Assembly: GCF_003097535.1 (NCBI RefSeq)
Contig: NZ_CP029187.1
Location: 1,488,001-1,552,000, forward strand
DNA length: 64,000 bases
Source of the DNA: Flavobacterium pallidum
Lineage (GTDB): Bacteria; Bacteroidota; Bacteroidia; Flavobacteriales; Flavobacteriaceae
Direction: 5' to 3'
In this document: positions 63,555-64,000 of the stretch, piece by piece
Numbering within the stretch: the first letter of the stretch is position 1
How the letters are laid out: every line of letters begins with the position of its first letter
Program-made: the position numbers and the translations under genes
The notes under the pieces: model-generated
What the model saw: only the letters and a program-made list of their open reading frames with translations
Database searches by the model: none
What the model was told of the DNA's origin: nothing

Positions 63555-64000
63555 ATGAATCAGAATGTAAAAATCCTTTTGCTTTTACTGTTTGCCATTT
63601 CCCCGGTAACGTCGCAAAAGTTCGAGATCGGGAAGGTATCCATTGAAGAACTGCAGCAGAAATCACATCCGGCGGACTCTTCTGCGGAAGCAGCCATATT
63701 ATTCAAAACAGGCATAACTACCTTTGATTTTACTCCGGAGCAGGGCTTTTTGATGACAACCAAAGTAAAGACCAGGATCAAGATTTATAAAAAGGATGGA
63801 TATGACTGGGGCAATTTCGAACAGGAATATTACAAGGAAAATAACAATTCGCGGGAAAAGGTCAGCTTTTCCGATGCCGTAACTTACAATCTGGAGAATG
63901 GGAAGATCGTCAAATCGAAACTCAAAAGCGAGGGCGAATTTGACGAGCAGGTCAATAAATTCTGGGGAAGGAAAAAAATCACGATGCCTAATGTAAGGGA
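63555..64000 (+). CDS. DUF3857-type secreted protein (C-terminus beyond window)
   Basis: The first 148 residues are present. They open with a signal peptide (MNQNVKILLLLLFAISPVTS) and continue with TKVKTRIKIYKKDGYDWGNF and KVSFSDAVTYNLENGKIVKS, the start of a DUF3857 domain as in the preceding gene. It begins one base after that gene's stop, so the two form an operon of related proteins. The transglutaminase part lies outside the window and cannot be checked. Confidence 0.8.
   Translation, partial: MNQNVKILLLLLFAISPVTSQKFEIGKVSIEELQQKSHPADSSAEAAILFKTGITTFDFTPEQGFLMTTKVKTRIKIYKKDGYDWGNFEQEYYKENNNSREKVSFSDAVTYNLENGKIVKSKLKSEGEFDEQVNKFWGRKKITMPNVR

Overview
The window looks like chromosome of a gliding member of the Flavobacteriaceae, most likely Flavobacterium or a close relative. 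The evidence is a GldA ATPase, a PorT-like type IX secretion (T9SS) protein, two secreted proteins with T9SS C-terminal sorting domains, a GLPGLI protein paired with an outer-membrane beta-barrel, methionine synthase split into two genes, and Bacteroidetes-type promoters (TTG/TTTG, about 17-22 bases, TAnnTTTG) with no obvious Shine-Dalgarno sites. No tRNA, rRNA, CRISPR array, integrase or transposase was seen.

Layout. 1-10.8 kb is mostly minus strand: mreB (cut by the window start), purH, an ABC permease on plus, a membrane pyrophosphatase with a cysteine-rich tail, an AlkA-type glycosylase coupled to a DUF5686 outer-membrane protein, and pdhB. 11-24.7 kb holds etfBA, a bifunctional-nuclease-family protein, thyA, a glycosyltransferase followed by a decayed membrane-protein gene, a CBM48-like protein, a 2TM protein, folA, menG, porT, a TrmH-type methyltransferase, a BamA/TamA-like lipoprotein, fbaA and accD. 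25-35.5 kb holds a GH20 hexosaminidase, a deoxynucleoside kinase, the GLPGLI/beta-barrel pair and several unrecognised secreted or membrane proteins.

35.5-43.7 kb is a methionine/SAM block. metK (minus) has a leader that fits a SAM-II pseudoknot riboswitch, and metH1-metH2-metF (plus) has a leader that fits a SAM-I (S-box) riboswitch. They are separated by one T9SS-secreted protein. Thus SAM synthesis and the homocysteine-to-methionine branch appear to be controlled by the same metabolite through two unrelated aptamers. The segment downstream of the metK aptamer carries nested complements to both strands of the pseudoknot, which suggests an expression platform.

43.7-48 kb has gldA, a candidate small RNA, a DAHP synthase-chorismate mutase fusion, an unknown secreted protein and a gene remnant. 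48.3-59.9 kb is the accessory island: a T9SS repeat protein, a 2379-residue RHS protein with its own C-terminal tip and a candidate immunity lipoprotein, then a partial duplicate of the RHS core carrying a different, frameshifted tip and a membrane candidate immunity protein. This is a main-plus-orphan polymorphic-toxin arrangement. 60.1-64 kb returns to housekeeping genes (rsgA, dtd) and two tandem DUF3857-type proteins, the last cut by the window end.

Four copies of a dispersed repeat with constant flanks and a variable but always self-complementary hairpin lie between genes, including inside the etfB-etfA and metH2-metF gaps.
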